Positions 28,775 to 38,948 are shown, counted from the stretch's first letter. The stretch: DNA of 64,000 bases from Streptomyces sp. NBC_01267 (GCF_036241575.1 NZ_CP108455.1:4963501-5027500); one strand, 5' to 3'. Notes: generated by a model not told the origin, from the letters alone. A program made the numbers and translations.

Positions 28775-30379
28775 TCACGCCCTGCCGGGCGTGCGCCGTA
28801 CCGAGCGCCCCGCGAGTACGTCCGTGCGCCTGCCGTCCTCGATGACGAAGCGGCCGTCGATCAGCACGTGCGGGATGCCGGTGGGCAGGGTCCGCGGCTC
28901 CTCGAAGGTGGAGCCCGCGGCGACCGTGTCCGGATCGAAGAGGACGAGGTCCGCGCGGTAGCCCTCCCGGACCAGCCCCCGGTCCGGCAGCCGCAGCCTG
29001 GCCGCCGGGCGGGAGGTGAGATGCGCCACGCACTCCTCCAGGGAGAGCACGCCCAACTCCCGCGCGTACCGGCCCAGGTACTGCGGGAAGGTGCCGTACG
29101 CGCGTGGATGCGGTTTGTCGCCCTGCAGGATCCCGTCGCTGCCGCCGGTGTGCACCCGGTGGCGCATGATCTGCCGCACGTTCTCCTCGTGGCCGACGTG
29201 CTGCAGGATCGTCGACCCGAGCCGGTCGTCGATCAGCAGCCGCCGCGCGGTGACCCAGGGCTGCTCGCCGCGCTCGGCCGCGCTGGCCGCGACCGTCCGG
29301 CCGACGAAACCGGCGAGCCCCGGCTCGGTGACCCCGGAGATCTCGATGGTGTCCCACTCGATGGGCACGCCGTGGCAGCCGTCGGCGCCGTCGATCTCCA
29401 TCACCCGGCGGATCTTCTCGGCCGTCGCGTCGTCGCGCAGCCGCGCCAGGATCGCGTCCGGGCCGCCCTCGCTCGCCCAGCTGGGCAGCATCGCGACGAG
29501 CGTCGTACAGCCCGGGGTGTACGGATAGGTGTCGAGCGAGATGTCCGCGCCGTCCTCCAGCGCCCGGTCCAGCAGCCCGAGCAGGTCGGGCGCCTTCCCC
29601 TTGTTCACGCCGAAGTTCATGGTGGCGTGCGCGAGATGCAGGGCGCAGCCCGCCGCCCGGGTGAGGCCGACCATCTCCTCGTACGCCTGGAGCGCGCCCG
29701 CCCCGTAACTGCGGTGGTGCGGGCAGTAGTAGCCGTCGTACTGCGCCACCACCCGGCACAGCTCGGTGAGTTCCGCGTCGTCCGCGTACATCCCCGGGGT
29801 GTAGGTGAGCCCCGACGACATGCCGACGGCGCCCTGTTCCATGCCCTCGGCGACGAGTTGCTTCATGCGGGCGTTGTCGGCGGCGGTGGCGGGCCGGTCC
29901 TCCCAGTCCATCGCGTACATCCGGACCGTGCCCTGCGGGACGAGATACGCCGCGTTCACGGCGATGCCCCGGTCGAGCCGGTCCAGATAGCCGCCGACGG
30001 TCCGCCAGTCGAAGTCGATGTCGGATCCGTCGCCGTTCCAGCCGGTGATCGCCCGGCGGACCTCACCGAGCGTCCGGTCGTCCACGGGGGCGTACGACAA
30101 CCCGTCCTGGCCGAGGACCTCCAGGGTCACTCCCTGCGCGGCCTTCGCCTCGTGCGCGGGGTCGCGCAGCAGGGCCAGGTCGGAGTGGGCGTGCATGTCG
30201 ATGAAGCCCGGCGACAGCGCGAGACCGTGGGCGTCCAGCACCCTGGCCCCGCCCGGCCGTCGGCCTCCGCCCTCGGGCACGACGGAACTGATGCGCCCGC
30301 CGTCGACGGCGACGTCGGCACGGTAGGAGGCGCCGCCGCTGCCGTCGATGACGCGGACATCGCGGATGACGAGATCCAT
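28775..30379 (-). CDS. N-acyl-D-amino-acid deacylase (amidohydrolase superfamily)
   Basis: Hydrolyses N-acyl-D-amino acids to the free D-amino acid. 534 residues. Metal motif DMHAHSD (His63, His65), later His in CPHHRSYGAG and LHLAHATMNFG, catalytic Asp in GGSDGILQG. In the classical D-aminoacylases I recall, a bridging Cys occurs in GNCG; the corresponding segment here reads VLGQDGLSYAP, with Asp92 at that place. An S. coelicolor protein in this genomic position has, as I recall, been reported to act on N-acyl derivatives of hydrophobic D-amino acids (from memory, not checked). Sixteen bp downstream of the D-serine-dehydratase-like gene, hence the same operon. Confidence 0.88.
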   Translation of the reverse strand: MDLVIRDVRVIDGSGGASYRADVAVDGGRISSVVPEGGGRRPGGARVLDAHGLALSPGFIDMHAHSDLALLRDPAHEAKAAQGVTLEVLGQDGLSYAPVDDRTLGEVRRAITGWNGDGSDIDFDWRTVGGYLDRLDRGIAVNAAYLVPQGTVRMYAMDWEDRPATAADNARMKQLVAEGMEQGAVGMSSGLTYTPGMYADDAELTELCRVVAQYDGYYCPHHRSYGAGALQAYEEMVGLTRAAGCALHLAHATMNFGVNKGKAPDLLGLLDRALEDGADISLDTYPYTPGCTTLVAMLPSWASEGGPDAILARLRDDATAEKIRRVMEIDGADGCHGVPIEWDTIEISGVTEPGLAGFVGRTVAASAAERGEQPWVTARRLLIDDRLGSTILQHVGHEENVRQIMRHRVHTGGSDGILQGDKPHPRAYGTFPQYLGRYARELGVLSLEECVAHLTSRPAARLRLPDRGLVREGYRADLVLFDPDTVAAGSTFEEPRTLPTGIPHVLIDGRFVIEDGRRTDVLAGRSVRRTPGRA

Positions 30380-30395
30380 GACCGGCTCCGGCCTC

Positions 30396-31709
30396 TCAGA
30401 AGTACGTGCGGATGTAGTCGCTGACCGTGCCGTCCGCCTCGACGAGCGGGATCAGCTGCCACTTGTCGAACGAGGTGCACGGGTGGGAGAGCCCCATCCC
30501 GACCCAGTCACCGACCTCAAGGTCCGCCCCGGCGGCGGTCTCCAGCCAGCCGTGCTGGTCGGACAGCTTGCTCACGGTGATCCCGGTGGCGGGGCGGATC
30601 TCGCCGGTGCGGGCGTCCCGTACCACCTGCGCCTCCGGCAGGTCGAGGTCGTACGCGGCGTCCCGCTTGCCCGCGTTGACGAACGCCTGCGCGTCGGTGG
30701 GGCGGGACACGACCTGGGCCCAGAGCCGGAACGCGGGCTGGAGAGCGCCCTCGGTGGGGACCCGGTTGAAGGGGGTGAGGTGCTTGTAGTGCCCGTCGTC
30801 GTGCGACACGTAGGCGCCGGAGCGCAGCAGCTTGAGCACGGGCGCGGAGAGCGCGGGGATCTCGGCGAAGGCCTCGGCCACCGTGTCGAACCAGGCGCTG
30901 CCGCCCGCGCTCACCACGATCTCGTCGACCCCTTCGAACAGGCCGTCCCGGTCGAGACCTGCGGCCAGCGCGACCAGCCGGCGCAGCCAGGCGAGCACCC
31001 GCTCGCTGTTCGCGCCGGGCACCTCGCCCTCGTACCCGGCGACACCCACCAGCCGCAGCGTCCCGGTGGCGGCCACCGCGTCGGCGACCGCCGCGCATTC
31101 CGCCTCGGTGCGGGCGCCGGTGCGGGCTCCGTCGCCCGCACCCAGCTCGATCACCACGTCCACCGGGCGGGCGGAGCCGCGCAGCGCCTCGTCCATCAGC
31201 TCGACGCCGCGCACGGAGTCGACGTAACAGAGGAACCGGAACTCCGGATCGGCCGCCAGTTCGGCGGCGATCCACCGCAGGGCCGCCGCGTCCACGATCT
31301 CGTTGGCCACGAAGACCCGCTGGATGCCGAAGGCGCGCGCCACCCTGACCTGGTGCGGCACGGCGAGGGTGATGCCCCAGGCGCCGTGTGCGAGCTGCCG
31401 GTCGAAGAGCTGCGGGGACATCGACGTCTTGCCGTGCGGGGCGAAGACCAGGCCGTGCCGTGCCGAGTACGTCTCCATCAGCGCGAGATTGTGCTCGACG
31501 GACTCGGCGGAGAGCGCCAGGACGGGTGTGGTGAATCCGTCGGTGAAGAGGTTCCGGCGCTCGGCGGCCAGCGCCGCGACGGTCAGCCCGTCGGCGCCGG
31601 GCGGCAGCCCCTTGAAGCGGTGGTCGATCACTTCCGCACTCTCCGCACTCTCCGCACTCTCCGTGCGTACGGCGTCCTCTGCGCGTACAGCACCGTCTGC
31701 CCCGGCCAT
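30396..31709 (-). CDS. PLP fold-type III amino acid deaminase, D-serine dehydratase (DSD1)-like
   Basis: 437 residues. Alanine-racemase-type N-terminal barrel with PLP-Lys94 in FAPHGKTSM, and a C-terminal beta domain carrying HPC (His409, Cys411) in GLSHPCTSFDKW. The H-x-C zinc pair is that of eukaryotic-type D-serine dehydratase; D-threonine aldolases have H-x-D instead, so a zinc-dependent deaminase of D-serine or a similar D-amino acid is favoured. Product would be pyruvate via 2-aminoacrylate. GGGAGG lies 4 bases before the ATG at 31709. The N-terminus has an ESAESAESAE repeat (9-bp DNA repeat at 31629-31664). First gene of the leftward operon, controlled from the 31729 dyad. Confidence 0.87.
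   Translation of the reverse strand: MAGADGAVRAEDAVRTESAESAESAEVIDHRFKGLPPGADGLTVAALAAERRNLFTDGFTTPVLALSAESVEHNLALMETYSARHGLVFAPHGKTSMSPQLFDRQLAHGAWGITLAVPHQVRVARAFGIQRVFVANEIVDAAALRWIAAELAADPEFRFLCYVDSVRGVELMDEALRGSARPVDVVIELGAGDGARTGARTEAECAAVADAVAATGTLRLVGVAGYEGEVPGANSERVLAWLRRLVALAAGLDRDGLFEGVDEIVVSAGGSAWFDTVAEAFAEIPALSAPVLKLLRSGAYVSHDDGHYKHLTPFNRVPTEGALQPAFRLWAQVVSRPTDAQAFVNAGKRDAAYDLDLPEAQVVRDARTGEIRPATGITVSKLSDQHGWLETAAGADLEVGDWVGMGLSHPCTSFDKWQLIPLVEADGTVSDYIRTYF
31629..31664. repeat. 9-bp tandem repeat at the start of the deaminase gene
   Basis: Four copies of CTCTCCGCA-type 9-mers, in frame, coding the Glu-Ser-Ala repeats near residues 16-26. Confidence 0.7.
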
Positions 31710-31728
31710 GGAACCTCCCAGAGAGTTT

Positions 31729-31749
31729 GCGTTGCATCATGTGCAACGC
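31729..31749. promoter_or_regulatory. 21-bp dyad between divergent D-amino-acid operons (candidate IclR operator)
   Basis: Perfect 8-bp arms GCGTTGCA and TGCAACGC separated by TCATG, located 19 bp before the deaminase start and about 95 bp before the sugar-kinase gene. A partial half (TTGCGCATATCGC) follows. A regulator of the IclR family is encoded in the rightward operon, making it the obvious candidate ligand. Confidence 0.65.
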
Positions 31750-31842
31750 TCATTGCGCATATCGCTCACAGCTGTCTAACATCCGAGCCATCGCCGGGTC
31801 AACGGAGCCCCCGGCCGCCCACACCGAGGAGCGAGAGCGATC

Positions 31843-33137
<1,295 letters not shown>

Positions 33138-33141
<4 letters not shown>

Positions 33142-33923
33142 GCCAGACCGTCGACCGCGCGCTCTCCATCCTGCCGCTGCTCGCCCAGGGCCCCGCCGAC
33201 CTCGGCCAGGTCTCCGAGAGCCTCGGCGTCCACAAGTCCACGGCGCTGCGCCTGCTCCGTACGCTCCACGAGCACGGGCTCGTCTACCGCCAGCAGGACC
33301 AGCGCTACCGCCTCGGCACCCGACTCTTCGCGCTCGCCCAGGAAGCCGTCGAGAACCTCGACGTCCGGGAGATCGCCCACCCCCATCTGGCCAGGCTCAA
33401 CGAGGAGTGCGGGCACACCGTGCACCTCGCGGTGTACGAGGAGAACGAGGTCCTCTACATCGACAAGGTCGAGAGCCGCTACCCGGTGCGGATGTACTCG
33501 CGCATCGGCAGGCCCGTGGCGATCACGGTCGCCGCCGTGGCCAAACTGCTGCTCGCCGACCTCCCCGAGCCCGAACGGCGCGCCATCGCCGAACGGCTCG
33601 ACTACCCCACCTACACGGCCCGTTCGACACCGAACGCCGGCGCCTTCCTCAAGGAGCTGACCACGGTGCGCGAACAGGGCTGGGCCACCGACCTCGGCGG
33701 CCACGAGGAGTCCATCAACTGCGTCGGCGCCCCCATCCGGGGCGTGGACGGCCGTGTCGTCGCCGCCATGTCGATGTCGGCGCCCAATGTGGTCGTCACG
33801 GCGGAGGAACTCCTCACCCTGCTCCCGCTGGTGCGCCGCACGGCCGACGCCATCAGCGGCGAGTACGCGGGCACCGCACCGCAGCCCAAGAAATCCCCCG
33901 TCCCCCCGAACGTCCCCTCGTAA
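33138..33923 (+). CDS. IclR-family transcriptional regulator
   Basis: 261 residues. N-terminal winged helix (QTVDRALSILPLLAQGPADLGQVSESLGVHKSTALRLLRTLHEHGLVYRQ) and C-terminal effector domain (IAHPHLARLNEECGHTVHLAVYEENEVLYIDKVES, ...VGAPIRGVDGRVVAAMSMSAP). ATG overlaps the kinase stop by 4 bp, so it is co-translated. Probable regulator of both divergent operons through the 21-bp dyad at 31729; effector unknown (a D-amino acid or a sugar acid). Confidence 0.94.
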
Positions 33924-33996
33924 CCCTCCCGGACCCTCCCGGCATCACCCAGAACCGCCGGGCATCACCCCCGAACTCCTCGAAGGAATCCACGGC

Positions 33997-34407
33997 ATGA
34001 CCGAGAAGACCGCCCTCACCCCCTCCACCCACACCACCCCGCCCGCGAAGTTCTCGCACGGCGTCCGCAAGGGCAACATCCTCCAGGTCGCGGGTCAGGT
34101 CGGCTTCCTGCCGGCCGTCGAGGGCCAGGCCCCCACCCCGGCGGGCCCGACCCTGCGCGAGCAGACCCTCCAGACCTTCGCCAACGTCAAGGCGATCCTG
34201 GAAGAGGGCGGCGCGACCTGGGACGACGTGATGATGATGCGCGTCTACCTCACGGACGTCTCCCACTTCGCGGAGATGAACGAGATCTACAACGCGTACT
34301 TCGAGGAGCAGGGCCTCAAGGAGCCCGCCTCGGCCCGTACGACCGTCTACGTCGGTCTGCCCGCCGGACTGCTCATCGAGATCGACGCGCTCGCGGTCCT
34401 CGGCTGA
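33997..34407 (+). CDS. RidA-family enamine/imine deaminase
   Basis: 136 residues. RidA family pattern: FSHGVRKGNILQVAGQVGFLP, TLQTFANVKAILEEGGATWDDVMMMRVYLTDVSHFAEMNEIY, ARTTVYVGLPAGLLIEIDALAVL, with the conserved Arg (ARTTV) and terminal EIDALA. RidA hydrolyses 2-aminoacrylate and related enamines released by PLP dehydratases, which fits its place in a D-serine-type deaminase module. ATG at 33997 with GAAGGAA 7 bases upstream; 73 bp after iclR. Confidence 0.93.
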   Translation: MTEKTALTPSTHTTPPAKFSHGVRKGNILQVAGQVGFLPAVEGQAPTPAGPTLREQTLQTFANVKAILEEGGATWDDVMMMRVYLTDVSHFAEMNEIYNAYFEEQGLKEPASARTTVYVGLPAGLLIEIDALAVLG

Positions 34408-34458
34408 TCCGTACCGCCCTGATCCGCTGAACCACGGCACGCACCACCGCACGCACCA

Positions 34459-34503
34459 CGGCACGGCGCCCCACCCCTGCTTCCGCACCGGGGCGCCGTG
34501 CCG
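34459..34503 (+). terminator. Long hairpin between ridA and the permease gene
   Basis: Perfect 14-bp stem CGGCACGGCGCCCC / GGGGCGCCGTGCCG with a 17-nt loop. It lies within an apparent operon, so it may be a partial terminator or an mRNA-stabilising element limiting permease expression. Confidence 0.7.
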
Positions 34504-34550
34504 CGCTCCGCCATGCCTCGAAGTCCCCCCGGAAACAATGGAGTTCCCCC

Positions 34551-36020
34551 ATGTACTTCGCCGCAGAGACCCCGGCCGCGCCACCCCACACCGGCGGGCT
34601 GCTCGCCGTCATCGGCGGCACCACCGGTCTGCTGACCGTCGCCGTCCTGGGCATCGCCCTGTTGCTGTTCCTGATCATCAAGGTCAGGCTGCAACCGTTC
34701 GTCGCGCTGCTCGGTGTCTCCATAGCCGTCGGCCTCGGCGCGGGACTCTCGGTCACCGAACTCTTCGGTACGGTCCAGAAGTCGTCGTCCGTCTCGATGA
34801 TCGAGTCCGGCATGGGCGGCATCCTCGGGCACATCGCGATCATCATCGGCCTCGGCACGATGCTCGGCTCGATCCTCGAAGTCTCGGGCGGAGCCGAGGT
34901 GTTGAGCTCCCGCCTGCTGAACCTCTTCGGCGAGAAGCGGGCCCCTCTCGCGATGGGCCTCACCGGCCTCATCTTCGGCATCCCGGTCTTCTTCGACGTC
35001 GGCATCTTCGTCCTCGCGCCCATCGTCTACGCGGCGGCCAAGCGCTCCGGCAAGTCCGTCATCCTCTACGCGATGCCGCTGCTCGCGGGCCTGTCGATGA
35101 CCCACGCCTTCCTGCCCCCGCACCCCGGCCCGGTGGCCGCCGCCGCGCTCTTCCACGTGTCGCTCGGCTGGATCATCGTGATCGGCGCGGCGTGCGGCAT
35201 CCCGGCCGTGCTGGCCGCCTGGGGCTACGCCGCCTGGATCGGCAAGCGCCTCTTCGTCGAGGTCCCGCAGGACATGGTCGAGGCCGCCGAGGAGGCCAGG
35301 ACGGCGGTCGTCGCCGAGCAGCAGGCCCTGGGGATCGAGCCGCAGGAGAAGCCGGTCCCGCTGGGCACGGTCCTCGCGATCATCGGCACCCCGCTCATCC
35401 TGATCCTGCTGGCGACGTTCTCCTCCATCGCGCTGGACCCCTCGACGCTCCGCTCGGTCCTGGAGTTCTTCGGGCACCCCTTCGTCGCCCTGACGATCGC
35501 GCTCTTCCTCTCGTACTACCTGCTGGGCATCCGCCGCGGCTGGTCCCGCAAGTCCCTGGAGGCGGTCTCCACCGCCTCGCTCAAGCCGGTCGGCAACATC
35601 CTGCTGGTCGTCGGCGCGGGCGGGATCTTCGGCGCCGTCCTCAGCGGCAGCGGCATCGCCAACGCACTCGCCAAGACCTTCAACGACGTCGGTCTGCCGG
35701 TCATCGTGCTGGCGTATCTGATCTCGCTGGTCCTGCGGGTGGCCCAGGGCAGCGCGACGGTCGCGATCGTGACCACGGCGGGCATCGTGCTTCCCCTGGT
35801 CGACGGCCAGGACCTCTCACAGGCCCACCTCGCCCTGATCATCATGGCGATCTCGGCCGGTTCGATCTTCGCCTCGCACGTGAACGACGGCGGCTTCTGG
35901 ATGGTCTCCAAGTACTTCGGCATCTCGGAGCGCGACACCCTGAAGTCCTGGACGGTGCTGGAATCGGTGCTGTCGGTGGCGGGGTTCGCGGTCGCGGCGC
36001 TGCTGAGTCTGGTCATCTAG
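34551..36020 (+). CDS. GntP/DsdX-family permease
   Basis: 489 residues, about 12-14 hydrophobic helices; family signatures GMGGILGHIAIIIGLGTMLGSILEVSGGA, FGIPVFFDVGIFVLAPI, THAFLPPHPGPVAAA and HVNDGGFWMVSKYF. GntP members carry gluconate or related acids, and E. coli DsdX, in this family, carries D-serine. Given the neighbouring D-aminoacylase, D-serine-dehydratase-like enzyme and RidA, D-serine transport is a reasonable inference; the sugar kinase leaves gluconate/ketodeoxygluconate open. Its last 8 bp overlap the 3' end of the opposing glycosyltransferase gene. Confidence 0.92.
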   Translation: MYFAAETPAAPPHTGGLLAVIGGTTGLLTVAVLGIALLLFLIIKVRLQPFVALLGVSIAVGLGAGLSVTELFGTVQKSSSVSMIESGMGGILGHIAIIIGLGTMLGSILEVSGGAEVLSSRLLNLFGEKRAPLAMGLTGLIFGIPVFFDVGIFVLAPIVYAAAKRSGKSVILYAMPLLAGLSMTHAFLPPHPGPVAAAALFHVSLGWIIVIGAACGIPAVLAAWGYAAWIGKRLFVEVPQDMVEAAEEARTAVVAEQQALGIEPQEKPVPLGTVLAIIGTPLILILLATFSSIALDPSTLRSVLEFFGHPFVALTIALFLSYYLLGIRRGWSRKSLEAVSTASLKPVGNILLVVGAGGIFGAVLSGSGIANALAKTFNDVGLPVIVLAYLISLVLRVAQGSATVAIVTTAGIVLPLVDGQDLSQAHLALIIMAISAGSIFASHVNDGGFWMVSKYFGISERDTLKSWTVLESVLSVAGFAVAALLSLVI

Positions 36021-37179
36021 ACAGAGCGAGCGCTTCGAGCGCCGGGACGGTCTCCGCCGCTCCCGGAAGCGCGTTCATCTCATCCCGGATCCGCTCGGCC
36101 GCGCTGCGGTAACCACTGTCGGCGAGCACCGTCGACACAGCCGTGTGGATGTCCTCCGGGGTGGCGGTGACCGGGTCCAGTGTCCGGGCGGCGCCGAGTT
36201 CGGTGCACCGTCGCGCGTTGTACGGCTGGTCCGCGCCGTGTGGGAACAGCACCGAGGGCAGGCCGTGGGCGAGCGCTCCCATGAGGCTGCCGGACCCGCC
36301 GTGCGAGACGACCAGTGCGCACTGCGGCAGCAACTGCTCCTGCGGAACGAACCGTTCGACCCGGATGTGGCCGGGCAGCGGCCCCAGCACTGCGGGGTCG
36401 ATGTGATCGCTGACGGTCATGAGCACGTTCACGGGAAGCTCCCGGAGCCCGGCCGCGATCCGGGAGAACAGGTCGGTGCCGGCGTGCACGGTGCCGAGCG
36501 TCACGTACACGGTGGGCGTGCCCGGTGTGCCCGGTGTGCCCGGTGTGGCTTCGGGCGGGCGCGCGGCTGTCGGCCGGAACGAGAAGGTGTGAGCGGGGAG
36601 CGGGAAGCGCGGGTCCCGGAAGCTCGGCGGGAACGGTGAGAGCACCAGGTCCCGGTCCAGCACGGCGAGGTCGGGGTCGTACGGCAGGCCGTACTCGGAT
36701 CGCAGTTCGTGCAGCGGCTCGGCGACAACGTCGTTGCGCAGAAAGCCCCCTGCAGCGAGTACTAGGACGGATGCGCAGGGAAGTCCCAGCGACTCGGCGG
36801 CGACCGCGGTGCCGAAGTCGACCTCGTCGCGCACCAGGATGTCCGGCTTCCAGGTGCGGGTCAGTTCAAGAACGGCCGCGGCGTGCCGACGCGCCCCGCG
36901 CCGGGCGAAGCCTTCTGCGAGATGCCGGATGTCCTCCTCGGGATCGGACACCTCCACGGTGCTGCGCGCTGCCGCTGTCTCCGCCGCTGCCGTCGCTTCC
37001 GTGTGCCCGCGCGGCTCGCTCGTGGCGAAGGCGGTGAACCCGGCAGCTGTGATCTCGGGGCCTCTCCGGCCCCCACCGGCGAAGGCGACCGTGTGTCCGG
37101 CGGCTTCCGCTGCGCGGGCCACGGGGATGAGCGGGCGGAAATGGCCGCTGCCACCGATGAACGTGAAGAGGATGCGCAT
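36013..37179 (-). CDS. Glycosyltransferase, GT-B fold (macrolide/UGT-like, GT1)
   Basis: 388 residues. N-terminal acceptor domain starts MRILFTFIGGSGHFRPLIPVARAAEAAGHTVAFA; C-terminal donor domain shows TVYVTLGTVH, VERFVPQEQLLPQCALVVSHGGSGSLMGALAHGLPSVLFPHGADQPYNARRC, the conserved HGG...H..DQ of secondary-metabolite and macrolide-inactivating glycosyltransferases. A TPGTPGTPGTP linker between domains is coded by a 9-bp repeat (36516-36546). No biosynthetic cluster is nearby, so detoxification of foreign macrolides or lipids is possible. Codon use is less GC-biased than its neighbours. It overlaps gntP convergently. Confidence 0.87.
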   Translation of the reverse strand: MRILFTFIGGSGHFRPLIPVARAAEAAGHTVAFAGGGRRGPEITAAGFTAFATSEPRGHTEATAAAETAAARSTVEVSDPEEDIRHLAEGFARRGARRHAAAVLELTRTWKPDILVRDEVDFGTAVAAESLGLPCASVLVLAAGGFLRNDVVAEPLHELRSEYGLPYDPDLAVLDRDLVLSPFPPSFRDPRFPLPAHTFSFRPTAARPPEATPGTPGTPGTPTVYVTLGTVHAGTDLFSRIAAGLRELPVNVLMTVSDHIDPAVLGPLPGHIRVERFVPQEQLLPQCALVVSHGGSGSLMGALAHGLPSVLFPHGADQPYNARRCTELGAARTLDPVTATPEDIHTAVSTVLADSGYRSAAERIRDEMNALPGAAETVPALEALALSR

Positions 37180-37323
37180 CGGGCGAGAGTACGGGCAACT
37201 CGCCGGTGAGCAGGGCGGATCGGGAGAGCTGGGTGGTCGCCCGAGCGGTACCCGCGAACGGATCGGGGTCCGACGACAAGTACAGGGTGAGACCGTCGTC
37301 CGGCGGTCGGAGACGGAGGTTCC

Positions 37324-37956
37324 GTGACACCGGATACCCGGCAACACGAGGAGCGCGGCGACCGCGCCCCCGATCGCACCCCTGACCGTGACGGCGACAG
37401 TGACGCCCGGCTGACGCGGTCGGCGGCCGGTGACGCGGCGGCGTTCACCCTGCTGGTGGAGACGCACTCGCCCGCCCTGCACGGCTACTTCGCCCGGCGC
37501 GTGCCCGGCGCGGCCGATGATCTGCTGGCCGAGGCGTGGTTGCAGGCGTACGTCTCGCGGCGCACGTTCGACGCCTCGCGCGGCTCGGCGCGGGGCTGGC
37601 TGTTCGGGGTGGCCCGCAACGTACTGGCTCAGCACCTGCGGCGGGCGGGGCGGAAAGAGGCCGCACCGGGCCCGGAGGTCACCGACCCCTGGCAGGCGGT
37701 GGACCAGCGGCTGGACGCGGCAGCGCTGGCGCCCGCACTGCGCCAGGCGCTGGGCGAACTGCCCGCCGAGGAACGCGAGTTGCTGCTGCTCATCAGCTGG
37801 GAGCAGCTCACCCCGGCCGAGGCGGCGGCAGCCGTCGGCATTCCGGCGGGGACCGCCCGCTCGCGGCTGCACCGGGCCCGGGGCCGGCTGCGCGACCGGC
37901 TCGCTGCGTCCCGCCCGGCGGGACAGCACCTGACTGTGACGGGGGACCTGGCATGA
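37324..37956 (+). CDS. ECF-type RNA polymerase sigma factor
   Basis: 210 residues. Region 2: DAAAFTLLVETHSPALHGYFARRVPGAADDLLAEAWLQAYVSRRTFDASRGSARGWLFGVARN; region 4: LPAEERELLLLISWEQLTPAEAAAAVGIPAGTARSRLHRARGRLRDRL. GTG start at 37324; about 40 charged residues precede region 2. Its TGA overlaps the ATG of the next gene, a membrane protein likely to act as partner or anti-sigma factor. Confidence 0.93.
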   Translation: MTPDTRQHEERGDRAPDRTPDRDGDSDARLTRSAAGDAAAFTLLVETHSPALHGYFARRVPGAADDLLAEAWLQAYVSRRTFDASRGSARGWLFGVARNVLAQHLRRAGRKEAAPGPEVTDPWQAVDQRLDAAALAPALRQALGELPAEERELLLLISWEQLTPAEAAAAVGIPAGTARSRLHRARGRLRDRLAASRPAGQHLTVTGDLA

Positions 37957-38948
37957 GCACGTACGACGACGTGGAGCCGATCGGTATGAACAGGCGTGGC
38001 GTGGAGGAGAACGACATGAAGGAGAACGCCATGAAGGAGCGAGGGGCACTGCTGGACTTCCCCGGCGCCGATGAACTGGCGGCTGCCGGACGGGTCGAGC
38101 CGCCGTCGACGCAGGCGGTGGCCGGGGCATTGGCAGGGGTCGAGGCGGCGATGGCCGCGGAGCGGTCCGGGCGGGAAACGGACACCGTGGTGACGGCGCC
38201 GGTCCGGCGGGTGATCCCGGTCCGGCGGATCTCCGGGCGCCGCAGGGTGCTCGTCGGCCTGCTCACCGCCACCGCGGTCGCGGCCGGGGCGGTGACGTAC
38301 GCGAACATCGGCGGCGCCGGGCCTTCGGCGCCCACGGCCACACGAAGCGAGGCGCACGCGGCCACCGCGTCCGTCTTCCTGAACGACATCTCCACCGTCG
38401 CTGCCGCCCAGTCCGTCTCCTCGGGGAAGTACTGGAAGCTGCACCTGCCGACCGGGGACACGTACATCTCGCAGGCCATGGACTTCTACGTCGTCGTGGA
38501 CGGCAAGGCCTACAAGAAGGGGCGTCGGCCCGACTGGCAGTTCGGGTCGAAGGACCTCGACTGGAAGGGCCTGGACCAGCTGACCACGGACCCGGCGCAA
38601 CTCCTCCGACTGCTGCAGGCCCCGCAGAAGGCCGACGACATCTCGCCCTTCGACCAGGCGTCGGCCCTGCTCGGTGACGCTCCGGCGAGCCCGAAGCTGC
38701 GGGCGGGGGTGTTCAAGGCGATGGCACAGCTGAAGGGCATCAAGCTCGTCGGAGGCGTCAAGGACAGCACCGGGCGCGGGGGGACGGCCCTGGAGTTCCA
38801 GGAGGCGAGGAGCGTCGGCCGGGTGATCGTCGACCCGAAGACCAGCGCGATCCTGGAGTACACCTTCACGTGGACGGCCGGGCCGAGCAAAGGCAAGGTC
38901 ACCCGGATGACGTACCTGTCGATGGGCTTCACCGACAAGATCGGCTGA
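37953..38948 (+). CDS. CU044_5270-family membrane protein, sigma-factor partner
   Basis: 331 residues: cytoplasmic N-terminal 95 residues, one transmembrane helix (RRVLVGLLTATAVAAGAVTYANIGG, about residues 90-114), and a large extracytoplasmic domain (KYWKLHLPTGDTYISQAMDFYVVVDGKAYKKGRR ... GGVKDSTGRGGTALEFQEARSVGRVIVDPKTSAILEYTF). The architecture and 4-bp overlap with an ECF sigma gene are typical of CU044_5270 proteins, thought to be membrane anti-sigma-like sensors. The N-terminal domain lacks a zinc HxxxCxxC motif, so how it would hold the sigma factor is unclear. Confidence 0.82.
   Translation: MSTYDDVEPIGMNRRGVEENDMKENAMKERGALLDFPGADELAAAGRVEPPSTQAVAGALAGVEAAMAAERSGRETDTVVTAPVRRVIPVRRISGRRRVLVGLLTATAVAAGAVTYANIGGAGPSAPTATRSEAHAATASVFLNDISTVAAAQSVSSGKYWKLHLPTGDTYISQAMDFYVVVDGKAYKKGRRPDWQFGSKDLDWKGLDQLTTDPAQLLRLLQAPQKADDISPFDQASALLGDAPASPKLRAGVFKAMAQLKGIKLVGGVKDSTGRGGTALEFQEARSVGRVIVDPKTSAILEYTFTWTAGPSKGKVTRMTYLSMGFTDKIG

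Noticed and set aside
27401..30424. 1007-codon open frame on the plus strand
   Set aside because: It lies antisense to the aminotransferase and D-aminoacylase genes; composition (long Arg/Val/Gly/His runs) is a high-GC shadow and it has no recognisable motif.
36013..37179. Fragment of a secondary-metabolite cluster
   Set aside because: The glycosyltransferase stands alone; no polyketide synthase, NRPS or deoxysugar genes lie on either side.
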